From: an uncultured bacterium | Lineage (GTDB): Bacteria > Bacteroidota > Bacteroidia > Bacteroidales > Muribaculaceae | NCBI GenBank assembly: GCA_905214715.1 | Contig: CAJMMT010000012.1 | Span: 1 to 64,000 of the forward strand | Length of the DNA stretch: 64,000 nt | Direction: 5' to 3' | Part shown: positions 19,401-26,778 of the stretch, in pieces | How the letters are laid out: each line of letters starts with the position of its first letter | Position numbering within the stretch: the stretch's first letter is position 1 | Position numbers and translations under genes: made by a program | Notes under the pieces: generated by a model | Told to the model about the DNA's origin: nothing | Database searches by the model: none | What the model saw: only the letters and a program-made list of their open reading frames with translations

Positions 19401-20220
19401 CATTGTTGAGGTCTACTAATTGACGTGCTTCCGTCGTCTTGTCAATGAGTTCGACACTGGAACCTCGATACTTTTCGTTACGCATGTTCTCGGGCAGCGA
19501 TACCGTCAGATTGACAGTATTGACTGTTACGAGGATTGTTTGGTTGGCAAGATTGAGAACTACTTTAGGATTTATAATTTCAGTTTCATTATAGAATCCT
19601 ATGTTCTGGCTGTTGCTGTCGCTAAAGTATTTATACTCCTGTCCAATAACCAACTCATATCCCGATGATCCGATATTGACTGGATACCAGGAACCGCTGT
19701 TGATTTTAAACCCGGTTTTGAGATTTACTCCTGTCCATTCATATAATTCACTGCCAATCTGTCGGAACTTGCAGTCTTGGGCTGCAAGTTCCCAGTGTCG
19801 GCCATTTACATTATCACCGATAATATAGTACTCGGTTTCCCCATAAGGTACACCTGTACCTGTTAAGGTTATTGTCTGGGCTACTTCGTCTAAAACTATT
19901 TTAGGGTCTTTGACTGCAAGATAGTCTTCAGAGGTAATGTGTCCTTGAGAGTAACTGTTCAAAGAGTATGGCTCTCCCAATATTATGGACTCGCCGTTAG
20001 ACCCGAAATCAATTTCGCCCCATGTGCCATCATTGATTTTGAAATCCATAAGAAGATAAGAGCCGCTCCATTCATAAAGTCCGCTCTCATTCAATGAGAA
20101 CTTGGCATCTTTGTCGGCAAGTTCCCATGATTTACCGTTGACGTTAGATCCTATTATATAATAGTCTTTTCCCCATGAGATAAGAGGAAATAACAATAGG
20201 AAAAGTAAAAGTTTTTTCAT
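13471..20220 (-). CDS. Giant secreted mosaic protein (2249 aa) with T9SS-type C terminus
   Basis: Not recognised as one family. It has a signal peptide (MKKLLLFLLLFPLISWG). Two tandem ~110-residue modules share YYIIGxNVNGxxWELA and xLYEW (about 20-110 and 130-215), resembling SusE/SusF-type starch-binding folds. A carboxypeptidase-regulatory-like domain lies near 420-490, followed by several Ig-like stretches to ~1000. A mainly helical region spans about 1050-1460 and includes a Gly/Ala/Ile-rich hydrophobic run at ~1403-1453. An acidic/lysine linker DEDEDDDEKDK sits near 1470, then a DPSGFVYEAVPSNRL module, Ig-like repeats, a chitobiase-C-terminal-like domain (about 1820-1900), and a T9SS-like tail ending LNKKIYMN. 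It is probably exported to the surface. Base use looks more AT-rich than in neighbouring operons. An adhesin or a membrane-active protein are both possible. Confidence 0.7.
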   Translation of the reverse strand: MKKLLLFLLLFPLISWGKDYYIIGSNVNGKSWELADKDAKFSLNESGLYEWSGSYLLMDFKINDGTWGEIDFGSNGESIILGEPYSLNSYSQGHITSEDYLAVKDPKIVLDEVAQTITLTGTGVPYGETEYYIIGDNVNGRHWELAAQDCKFRQIGSELYEWTGVNLKTGFKINSGSWYPVNIGSSGYELVIGQEYKYFSDSNSQNIGFYNETEIINPKVVLNLANQTILVTVNTVNLTVSLPENMRNEKYRGSSVELIDKTTEARQLVDLNNDWQYKFIGLIKDHAYRLRLYSNRGLLLDEIPIVPLNETENRIVFESIKEMFPVSVKIADNEGNDVTCETTVDWYEITDGTRKTIGRGTALDAVPVGTVLNGHVTLSKPLAKKYNIPEDFQITISDTDNTHEISLIPFNYTTINGKVCGIGNQPLASTTVTASQILNGNKNIAVTSTDSNGLWELEVTESQLVEICYECQDHVKTIMTIEPENMGTVQEVCLKSIEGHQIQLNVELTDPDTDSKISDYELSNSLVIKLKNLATGMEIDNVQIQYPLLAIPASSFSFGDNIQLTLESRTNIFDPIITEFSITDESKTNVSAYASLYGSIKASYKTAVNPDVIAYLYDSNGKLYAQDDFRDNQMTFGHIHDGSYTVVAMGKTTAISDIYNLEAYSQIGLVESLDYLIQDVSIQSGEVVSVDFDIIPELDELSNLYTTTATSFTTNKTDVVTGNYITYRSNIEFKPYMADKIDNATLVIEFPDNISYVNNSVIQGSKMLTATFSRGQLSIPISDFQTPVKMCAVPWSDGAARVNAFIDFKLNETRVKQPIGTTITEVSRIQIKAPSVISKNTFHVTGATLPNSTVNIYEESSLIGTTVANGAGAWYAECALPEDYNLSRHNIHAEIQTSDGKTMKSETKEVFLNKTAIEVAKVTMRHWNPEMSREYVSVFDFQNPHQVGNHWTLYYPDKTFTYTIEFTDNNPDLIGNVVLYVHLASDEIEAYPAHYDADKKLWVARCNLGSENNSRYPVNCSVDFDSYAPMLLDEQEYLDSKDNMTVLFEDYQKFMKNLESFAAEGLNEGTELDWDKFFDSNNLDIDASTEDFKLPDEFDQWSETRQNEYFDSLFKDFEKEESEINGELERIVKSLAMDPSNQETTFPDGTYIKYSSCNGLTPEQLINDGFELVETLNGAAVYVKNSGNVSVFVDLSNDIYIESGFDSSKKYQFRAKGQTAIDALNAIYSGFISILDLRDQWNSSDFNSCLSVLSKVKDRFETFGIKLCPTLDEIRVDIEVALNAHLSKLKHQKAGYCSALSKITDKNSPLAIKYAQKIAALNNCIAIAAKSKTAIKYVFKTLAKNLPVAGWIAEVADAINDIRKLKKAYDKISFSICPALKNLGDYLLEKLKEKLAQRMLMVFEQLVTNAISDVGITVGIAASLETVGISLSASAIGIIIKTIGAIGSLAHDYLLDKWFEEFSKELRSLNCDEDEDDDEKDKSKGGKHQSRSPHDNTLVDPSGFVYEAVPSNRLQDVIASIFYKETRTDQYGDAYDEVSLWNADDFGQINPQRTDANGLYRWDVPQGMWQVKFEKPGYETTSSDWLPVPPPQLEVNIPMVQSKQPEVLEAHAHPSGVKIKFDKYLDESTLTTSNISLKAGSTAIVGSIELLDSETVNSGDGIQNKFSSMLRFVPNSPLNADIKEVSLSISSNVKSYSGINLREPVSMTLPVEPEITELKTDNYMAEYGDIIDVEVLALPANASVGKRLVAYASSDAIISIEDCDMVFDNEGRVIIPVKALLPGNAEISFSIEDLDIQTKAQVKVVEEIMVPDAPEASIESETEVFYGSKISLFAEKSCDIYYTTDGTDPSDENGTRRKYLIPITIKDDTYIRTVAEIKGQAVSDIADYNYSIVRGNIDIPIKKGWNWVSHPFISSFGIENTALLNSIYDENGEVDFMAILDFLYSGKTLKVNATDSFIIFKNDILWNPANSIIVNRGWNWIPYPIANTLAIDTAIPYGVAEKLDVIVGQYGFSQYDGTHWTGTLKSLTPGHGYMYVSQSDKAIHFNTSGNNSLKESVADNNLQSPVWTNAYPCVMPMMVSIQGNSDVDISDIEVEAYGNDGIRGKAVAISSNCLFLSVYGNESESICFRATDRQSNRTFEASEEVLITEDVYGSIENPYTLHISNTVSVNDLKKANPSIHVDNEYLLVDGINPTDIKLIEIIDPVGFCMISNRNFPDKGLSLKSLSKNIYLVRITTSDGEVLNKKIYMN

Positions 20221-20465
20221 ATACCATCCATTAGGTTTTATTGAATTTGAGAAAATTGAAATATCGGGATATCGAAATAGGGTTTACTCGTTATGACGAG
20301 TCTGCTCTGTTATCGCGAAGACCGATATTAAAGAGGAAACATCTTCAGGCAACTTTACTATACGGTTGTCTGCAACGTGGTTGATAGTTAGTTCATGATC
20401 GGGTATTAGTTGAGCAATAAAGCCTTAGGACCTTCTCTTTGGCAAGAATGAAGAGTTGTGGGTAT

Positions 20466-20768
20466 AAAAAAGCGCAAGGTCTGTACTTGTTGTCCGTCTT
20501 ACAGTCAGAGGCCTTCGCAATGCCCATCTCGGTAAACGGACAACGCAGAGGCCTCGCGCAAATATGTAAACTATATGCGTGTATAATGCATAAGCATTAC
20601 GCACTGTCATGAAGTTACATATCCACAAAGGCGTCTACCGTTGCCACATTTCCTGACCGAGATTGAAAGTTGCGAAGTTTCTGACTGCCAAGAAAGAGCG
20701 CAAGTAACGCTTTTTTGATAGTATTTAAATCCCGCCCCATAGCCCATAACGGGCCTCTGCAGGCGTTA
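20466..20768 (-). ncRNA. Candidate structured RNA / 251-bp imperfect palindrome
   Basis: Bases 20466-20716 form one large imperfect palindrome. AAAAAAGCG (20466-20474) mirrors CGCTTTTTT (20708-20716). CAGTCAGA and ATCTCGGT in the left arm mirror TCTGACTG and ACCGAGAT in the right. ATATGTAA mirrors TTACATAT, and TAATGC pairs with GCATTA around an ATAA centre at 20590-20593. A second fold, TTGTCCGT (20490-20497) with ACGGACAA (20536-20543), competes in the left arm. A promoter at 20775-20805 points into it and the minus transcript would end in GCGC plus six U at 20466. The likely product is a ~300-nt rod-like RNA. A 6S-like RNA and a palindromic mobile element are both possible. No known RNA was recognised. 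Confidence 0.5.
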
Positions 20769-20774
20769 TGCGTG

Positions 20775-20805
20775 TAAAATTACGTAAAAATTTGGTTTTA
20801 ACAAA
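20775..20805 (-). promoter_or_regulatory. Promoter pointing into the palindromic element
   Basis: On the minus strand TTTG (20802-20805), 19 bases, then TAATTTTA (20775-20782) differs from consensus only at the last base. The start would be near 20768. The other bases between 20221 and 21030 hold only a short CGTCGGCC/GGCCGACG hairpin (about 20960-20990) and no convincing gene. Confidence 0.6.
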
Positions 20806-21030
20806 GAATGATAAAATATCGTTGAAAAAAATATGTGCTTGAGGTCATCCTTGAGGTCATTGCCAATACTGCAAAAATAATCCCGGATCTCCAATACTTC
20901 CAATAGCTCCAATAATTGTAATAATTTAAATCCTTCCGAAAAACTCAATGGTTAATGCGACGTCGGCCAAGCGATTGGTTCGCCGGCCGACGTAATTTAT
21001 ATATGGTATGATGTAGGACTTGCCTGATGG

Positions 21031-21303
21031 TCAGAGAATGAAGAGAGGAGACAACTGACCTGCGAAATTCAGAAGCCCGGCTGTTATGGTTATCATTCCG
21101 AATACCATCTGCAGAATCGGTGTCGTTCTTGTATTTTTTCCTGTCTTACCATGTGTTATTGCCGATTCCACCGATGCGGTTTGCGCTTTTTCTGCGGTAT
21201 CGTCGTTTGAAGTTGCTTTAGGGTGAAGCCGTTCATAGATAGCGCCACTTGTGCGGCGTCCCGGATTTATAGATATCATGCCTATGTTGTCAAGTGTTGT
21301 CAT
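21031..21303 (-). CDS. Small protein of unknown function with one C-terminal membrane helix
   Basis: This 90-residue open frame has a polar Ser/Thr-rich N-terminal part and a single hydrophobic segment near the C terminus (MVFGMITITAGLLNFAG). No family was recognised. AAAGGA lies about 8 bases before the ATG, a plausible ribosome binding site. It stands alone between the palindromic element and tdk. No consensus promoter was found. It could be a small tail-anchored membrane protein or a chance frame. Confidence 0.4.
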   Translation of the reverse strand: MTTLDNIGMISINPGRRTSGAIYERLHPKATSNDDTAEKAQTASVESAITHGKTGKNTRTTPILQMVFGMITITAGLLNFAGQLSPLFIL

Positions 21304-21628
21304 AGCGGTTCCGTCCTTTGTTAAACTTCATGTCGATACTCTCCGGCAGATAATACGATATTTGGTATTTTTATTCTGTCTTGTACTGCTAAAACATTAC
21401 TTCCCAACTGATTGTTGACTATAGATTTGCTTATATCCATTAAATTTTTGTTACAGATATGTTAATGAGCGTGTCTACTCTGATATCAGGTATGTGTCCT
21501 TCCCGTTTCTTGAGTTTATCCGCAGATGACCTGAAGGGCACGGATGGGTAGTGTTCCGATGCGGATTCCGATGTTTTTTAACCTTCCAAATTTGCAACTC
21601 CCCCTTTTTGATTGTAAATTCGCCGTCA

Positions 21629-22255
21629 ATGGACAAAATAGGAAAACTGTACTTCAGATACGGCACCATGGGTTCGGCCAAGACCGCTATGCTGCTTACC
21701 CAGGCTTATAACTTCGAAGAGCGAGGCATGGCTTATCTCTGTATGAAGCCTGTTGTCGACACTCGCGAAAGCAAAAACGTGATTCGTTCCCGAATTGGAA
21801 TCGAACGGGAATGTTCATGGATATATCCCGACACCGACCTCCGGGCCCTTCTCCTTGAGAAATGTGTTTCCTCGCAGCCTCTTCCCGAATGGGTATTGGT
21901 CGATGAAGCGCAGTTCCTTTCGGCCGAGCAGGTCGACCAGCTCGCGCAGGTTGTGGACGAAACCGGCATCAATGTGGTTTGCTACGGTCTGCGCACCGAT
22001 TTCAAGACCAACCTTTTCGAGGGTTCCAAACGTCTGTTTGAGATTGCCGACAGTATCGATGAGATTAAGTCTACCTGTTCCTGTGGCCGCAAGACCATAG
22101 TCAACGCCCGTATCGATTCCCATGGCGAGATAATTACGGAAGGAGAACAAGTGGAAATCGGTGGCAATGACCGGTATATCGCCGTATGCCGCAAATGCTG
22201 GCGCAACAAACGCATTGAGCACCTGAGCCGAAACCGGCTTCCGCTTGATATATGA
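21629..22255 (+). CDS. tdk: Thymidine kinase
   Basis: This 208-residue enzyme phosphorylates thymidine to dTMP with ATP in the pyrimidine salvage pathway, in the cytoplasm. The P-loop GTMGSAKT lies at residues 12-19, Walker-B-like VLVDEAQF near 90, and a zinc site of paired cysteines is formed by STCSCGRKT and AVCRKCW. An upstream GTG at 21551 would add 26 residues with no family match, so ATG 21629 is chosen. The 326 bp upstream back to the small membrane-protein gene contain a lone -7-like TAGATTTG (21423-21430) and no other clear signal. Confidence 0.95.
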   Translation: MDKIGKLYFRYGTMGSAKTAMLLTQAYNFEERGMAYLCMKPVVDTRESKNVIRSRIGIERECSWIYPDTDLRALLLEKCVSSQPLPEWVLVDEAQFLSAEQVDQLAQVVDETGINVVCYGLRTDFKTNLFEGSKRLFEIADSIDEIKSTCSCGRKTIVNARIDSHGEIITEGEQVEIGGNDRYIAVCRKCWRNKRIEHLSRNRLPLDI

Positions 22256-22337
22256 TTGAATAGACCTTAATTCTACGCGGGCTATTGAGAATCAATTTTT
22301 CATGGATTTCCCGCTGTTAACCGATAATACCTTGGAA

Positions 22338-23624
22338 ATGAATAAGAATGAAAGAGATGCCATTATCGCTTTGATAAAAAGGGAAGTTGTTCCGGCAGTC
22401 GGGTGTACAGAACCCGCGGCCGTATCGCTCGCCGTGGCGAAGGCTACCGAACTGCTTGGCTGTCTGCCTGAGAAAATCCATCTTAATCTCAGTGGCAATA
22501 TAATCAAAAACGCTATGGGTGTCGGTATACCGGGCACCGGTATGATAGGCTTGCCCATCGCCGTGGCGCTCGGTGCGCTTATCGGTAAGTCTGAATATCA
22601 GCTTGAGGTTCTGCGCGATGTGAATCCCGATGCAGTAAAGCATGGCCGCGAATATATTGAACAGGAGCGGATCTCAATCGCTTTGGCCGAAGACGCTCCC
22701 GACAATCTCTGGATTGATGTCAATGTGTCGGCCGGAGAACATTCGGCACAGGCTGTCATAGGATATCAGCACACGCGTTTTGTATTGCTGAGGAAAGATG
22801 AGGAAACCATCCTCGATTCTACTGCTGAGACTCAAGACAACTCTTCAGCTTCAAATACAGACCCCGAACTCACTTTTTCAAAGGTATGGGAGTTCGCTAC
22901 CACGGCTCCCGTCGGCGAGATTGAATTCATAATGGAGGCTAAGAAGCTTAACAAGGCGGCTGCCGAATTCGCCCTTGCCGGAGATTATGGCCATTCTTTG
23001 GGCAACACCCTCAGACACCATGGTAACCGATGGTTTGGCGATACCCCGCTTTCCCATATGGTAGGGGTTACATCCGCGGCTTGCGATGCCCGAATGGGCG
23101 GTGCCCCCATCCCGGTGATGTCAAACTCCGGAAGCGGTAATCAGGGTATCACGGCCACTATGCCCGTAGTGGCCTTCGCCGAAGATACCGGTGCCTCATA
23201 CGAACAGACAGTAAGGGCTCTCGCTCTGAGCAATCTTACAAGCATATATATAAAGCAGAGTCTTGGACGGTTGTCGGCTCTGTGCGGATGTGTTGTTGCA
23301 TCGACCGCCGCCTCTGTCGCACTCGTTTACCTGATGGGTGGAGATTACGATAAGGCATGCTTTACTGTAAAGAATATGGTGGCGAATCTTACCGGCATGA
23401 TATGCGACGGGGCCAAGCCCGCTTGCGCCCTCAAAATTTCGTCGGGGGTTTCCACGGCCATGATGTCGGCCATGATGGCCATGAACGGCAAATGCGTATC
23501 GAGTGCCGAAGGTATTGTATGCGATGATGTCGATCAGACCGTTCACAATCTTACCGGCATAGGAAGGGAAGCTATGAGCGTTACCGACAGATATGTGCTT
23601 AATCTTATGACTCACAAATGCTGA
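22338..23624 (+). CDS. cyuA: L-cysteine desulfidase / serine dehydratase alpha-like iron-sulfur enzyme
   Basis: This 428-residue protein belongs to the family formerly called UPF0597 (YhaM/CyuA). These enzymes break L-cysteine into pyruvate, ammonia and sulfide using a 4Fe-4S cluster. Likely cluster ligands are Cys23 in GCTEPAA, and cysteines in the LSALCGCVV and GMICDGAKPAC blocks. An AGDYGHSLGNTLRHHG stretch and the PVMSNSGSGNQG glycine-rich site are also typical. I start at ATG 22338 because MNKNERDAIIALIKREVVP is the usual N terminus; an ATG at 22302 would add 12 residues. It follows tdk by 82 bp, and no shared function is obvious. L-serine as a substrate cannot be excluded. Confidence 0.85.
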   Translation: MNKNERDAIIALIKREVVPAVGCTEPAAVSLAVAKATELLGCLPEKIHLNLSGNIIKNAMGVGIPGTGMIGLPIAVALGALIGKSEYQLEVLRDVNPDAVKHGREYIEQERISIALAEDAPDNLWIDVNVSAGEHSAQAVIGYQHTRFVLLRKDEETILDSTAETQDNSSASNTDPELTFSKVWEFATTAPVGEIEFIMEAKKLNKAAAEFALAGDYGHSLGNTLRHHGNRWFGDTPLSHMVGVTSAACDARMGGAPIPVMSNSGSGNQGITATMPVVAFAEDTGASYEQTVRALALSNLTSIYIKQSLGRLSALCGCVVASTAASVALVYLMGGDYDKACFTVKNMVANLTGMICDGAKPACALKISSGVSTAMMSAMMAMNGKCVSSAEGIVCDDVDQTVHNLTGIGREAMSVTDRYVLNLMTHKC

Positions 23625-23643
23625 GTTCGCTTTGCTTTAATAT

Positions 23644-23685
23644 AGGACAGCAGCCCTTCCGGTTTTCCGGAAGGGCTGCTGTCCT
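23644..23685. terminator. Bidirectional hairpin, 19-bp perfect stem
   Basis: AGGACAGCAGCCCTTCCGG pairs perfectly with its complement around a TTTT loop. It sits between the convergent desulfidase gene (+) and the fimbrial operon (-), 17 bp from the stop codon of the latter, and should end both transcripts. Confidence 0.8.
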
Positions 23686-23701
23686 AATGGGGGTATATTG
23701 G

Positions 23702-26700
23702 TTAATCGGTGTAATCGCGCACGCATCTGATTATGAAATTGTCATCGCCGTCGCCGCCCTGTGTGCCCATTCCTGAGCCTGTAACTTTCATAATATAACG
23801 GTATTTATAACTCAGTGTGCCATCCGCATCGCTCGGATTTGCCCCGGGGGCATAACCGCTTCTGTCGAAATAAGACAATGTGCATGAATACGTATAATTG
23901 TATGAAGTTGGACTGAGTCCCAATACCGCCATAATGGTAAGTTCCTTCTGGTTCGGTACTCTCCAGCCATCTTTGCCGGTCTTGCTTACGAGGCTCTTGC
24001 AAGGATTGCTCTTGGCAAGATAGTCTACCCAGCCGCTGCTTGTAACACCGATGCTTGTAGCTGTGATGTCATATTGCGATTCCGCTACCTCAAAGGAAGA
24101 GTAACATCTGTTATACCTTTGATCATACAGATGATGTACCGGCATCGGACTGTCGGAAGAATAGTAAGGTTCGCTGCGCACGGATTTGCTGTCGTAATGC
24201 TTCATGTCTATGACATGTGAATTGTTCTCACTTATGGAGAACGCCGGTTCGGTTATATTCGTTGTGTTGATCACCGATTGGTTGCCGCCGAGATTGCGTA
24301 CGCATCTTACCTGCCACGGAGCACCTCCACCATATTGCATCCACCTCGAATCACTCGTGCCCTCCATGGTCCACAGTTGACGTCCGTCAGAGGTGTAACA
24401 TAGCAACGAGGAATTGTTGCTGTTATCCGTGTAAGTTAGTTTCTTTATCTCATCTATATTAAGGATGGGTGTGACAAGCGACCTGCGGCCAAGTATGATT
24501 CGCACATACTGGTTGCGGGTAGGTACGAACCAACGTATCTCGGATGCATCTATGCGCCCGTCGCCGTCGAGGTCTCTGTTTCTGTTCAGACAGGCGGTGA
24601 TTGCCTCTATATAATATGGTTTGGAAGTCTGGTCTGGATCGTAGACCGTTTTTGAACCGGAGACAGTCTTTATCTTCGGTAAGAATTCCGTGCGGGCATC
24701 CCGGCTGATTCCCTGATTGTTTACTTTGTTTATTTTCTGCAGTTCTGTAAGCGATAGGAAAGTGCTCCAGTAGTAGCGGTTATCGCGCCATGTGAACGAA
24801 TCGTTGGACCATGTGGTGTTGCCCGCAAGACGATATGCCAGATTGTAACGGCCTGAGTTGACGTTGCCATTGCCTCCGGAATTGTAGCTGTTTGTCATGT
24901 TGAGTCCCATCGATTCGTTCACATGTTCTACCCCGAGTCCTGATTTCGAGCTCATCTCATAATATGTCTGGATAGATTTCTGCGAAACGGCATATTTTGA
25001 CCTGTAATATAGACTCTCGCCATCTGACGATGACTGGGTGAGTACATGCAGCCATACCTTTCGTTCCGGCCGGTTCACATAGCCGTGCCAGTTGGTTGAA
25101 TTCAATTCGTTGCCGTCAGTCGCGTCCTCATAGACATACTCATTTATAAACATGGTATACCATCCTCCGGCAGTTACCTTCCCTGCTTTCAAGTCGCTTA
25201 ACAGATATGTCTTGCCGTCTGAGTTTGTTCCGCTGCGCGGTTTGTATTGGGCCAGCACCTCCTCTCCGGTCGTCGGGCGTATCTCGACCCAGCTCATATA
25301 TTTCTGCAAGTCGGATGGTATTGTGGGCATCTTCTGCGAATCTATAGTAACCTCATTACCGTCAAGGTCATAAGCCTCTATCAGATATTCGAAGTTCCTG
25401 AGCTCGGCTGCCTCGAGATATACGTTTATACACGAGTAGTGGGCGTCTACTTCATAATACCGGTCAAGTACATCGGATACCGTACCCTCTACCGCCGGAT
25501 TCTGCTCATTGTCATTCTGGGCTTCCACCAGCACATCGTTTACATTGTTGATTGTAACGTTATAGGTATACTTGGAATTGCGGCGGCAGTTGAAATCCCT
25601 CGCCTTAGCCATCCCGCTCCCTTCCGCATACCCGAGATGGATGCAATACTGTGTTTCCACGCGTCTCATCTTGAGATCAGAGTCCGTTATCGGTTTGCCG
25701 TTCTGGTCTTTCGACATGAGCATCTCTACATCGATGACGATGTATGACGCCATATTGTTGTAATCCTCTGAATCGGCCGATTCCACGAGGGCGCTGAACT
25801 TTCCGGTATTCTTACCGTCCACTTTGTGTTCCCGTTCCCTGTATGCGTATGGATTTTTTTCAAATGACCCTGATGGCGCCAGTCCCGTACGTTTGTTCTC
25901 AAGCATCCAGAAATCGAAAGATAGACAATTGTCTTTCTGGGTCAGCTCGTGCATCTCGTCGGTAGTCATATACCGGTTCGTGGCGGCCGGTCTTTGATCG
26001 GCGGCGTTTACCGATTTTTCACCGTCGCCTCGCTCCTTGAGCCATGCATGAGTAGGGATATTCACCACTTTCCACGATTTTATTACAAAATCGCTGATGT
26101 TGTCCTGGTTATAGGATACATTGAATTTTACCTGAGATATCATGCGGCGCAGATGTATGGCACCGGCAAGTTTCGAAACCCCGGGATTGATGTCTACGGC
26201 TTCGTTATCCGTCATTGACCCGTCGGCATGCACCTTGGAGGTGTATGTGCCGCTCATCACCAGAGGGTTGAGCGGTGTCTCTATCGAGGCGTTGCCTGAA
26301 GCGTCGAAACCTATACTTATTTCGCGGTATTTATCCCACGTCGTCGCTTTATCAAGGGCATCGGTCATCCGTATGATATTGCCTGAATCGTCAACGGTAG
26401 CATAACGTTGCCTGTAATTCGCTACGCCTACAATATAGCTTGTGCCTGAAAGGGTTTTCAGTGTAAGTTCCCTTAAAACATGATCCGGCTCGTCTTGCAG
26501 GTTATCGAAAGTATATACGCCGGTACGTTGCCCGGATGCTACGTTGTAGACCGCGATCCAAAGACAACTTATGCGGCTGTCCACACCTGCCTGCATGTCG
26601 CCTCTGGTAATGTTTGTAATCTCGCCCAGATCAAGAGCAACTGTGATGGTGGCCGGTTTCCCGTCAGGACACTCGTTTGGTATACGGATTTCATCGGTAC

Positions 26701-26770
26701 AGGCATGTATCCCGAACAAAACGATTATCGCTATGGCATGCAATATGTATTTCAGAATGTTTCTGACCAT
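23702..26770 (-). CDS. Large fimbria-associated lipoprotein (DUF4906-like), probable tip or accessory adhesin
   Basis: This 1022-residue protein has a lipoprotein signal with lipobox-like FGIHAC near residue 24. The first ~350 residues look like a fimbrillin N-terminal domain (TITVALDLGEI...TRG, then SRISCLWIAVYN). The large C-terminal part, with RDLDGDGRIDASEIRWFVPTRNQ, DGWRVPNQKELTIM and a terminal FIIRCVRDY, matches what I recall of DUF4906 proteins. It is last in the fimbrial operon, 8 bp after the preceding gene. In Mfa-type loci such big terminal genes encode tip or adhesin subunits (established knowledge), so surface display at the fimbrial tip is inferred. The ligand is unknown. Confidence 0.7.
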   Translation of the reverse strand: MVRNILKYILHAIAIIVLFGIHACTDEIRIPNECPDGKPATITVALDLGEITNITRGDMQAGVDSRISCLWIAVYNVASGQRTGVYTFDNLQDEPDHVLRELTLKTLSGTSYIVGVANYRQRYATVDDSGNIIRMTDALDKATTWDKYREISIGFDASGNASIETPLNPLVMSGTYTSKVHADGSMTDNEAVDINPGVSKLAGAIHLRRMISQVKFNVSYNQDNISDFVIKSWKVVNIPTHAWLKERGDGEKSVNAADQRPAATNRYMTTDEMHELTQKDNCLSFDFWMLENKRTGLAPSGSFEKNPYAYREREHKVDGKNTGKFSALVESADSEDYNNMASYIVIDVEMLMSKDQNGKPITDSDLKMRRVETQYCIHLGYAEGSGMAKARDFNCRRNSKYTYNVTINNVNDVLVEAQNDNEQNPAVEGTVSDVLDRYYEVDAHYSCINVYLEAAELRNFEYLIEAYDLDGNEVTIDSQKMPTIPSDLQKYMSWVEIRPTTGEEVLAQYKPRSGTNSDGKTYLLSDLKAGKVTAGGWYTMFINEYVYEDATDGNELNSTNWHGYVNRPERKVWLHVLTQSSSDGESLYYRSKYAVSQKSIQTYYEMSSKSGLGVEHVNESMGLNMTNSYNSGGNGNVNSGRYNLAYRLAGNTTWSNDSFTWRDNRYYWSTFLSLTELQKINKVNNQGISRDARTEFLPKIKTVSGSKTVYDPDQTSKPYYIEAITACLNRNRDLDGDGRIDASEIRWFVPTRNQYVRIILGRRSLVTPILNIDEIKKLTYTDNSNNSSLLCYTSDGRQLWTMEGTSDSRWMQYGGGAPWQVRCVRNLGGNQSVINTTNITEPAFSISENNSHVIDMKHYDSKSVRSEPYYSSDSPMPVHHLYDQRYNRCYSSFEVAESQYDITATSIGVTSSGWVDYLAKSNPCKSLVSKTGKDGWRVPNQKELTIMAVLGLSPTSYNYTYSCTLSYFDRSGYAPGANPSDADGTLSYKYRYIMKVTGSGMGTQGGDGDDNFIIRCVRDYTD

Positions 26771-26778
26771 TGGCTGTC

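Noticed and set aside
20425..20628. 67-residue minus-strand open frame inside the palindromic element
   Set aside because: Its sequence is explained by the palindrome itself, with Arg/Thr-rich composition, no ribosome binding site and no protein family. I treat the region as RNA or repeat.
22302..22337. Longer N terminus for the cysteine desulfidase
   Set aside because: The extra 12 residues (MDFPLLTDNTLE) do not fit the family start, while MNKNERDAII does.
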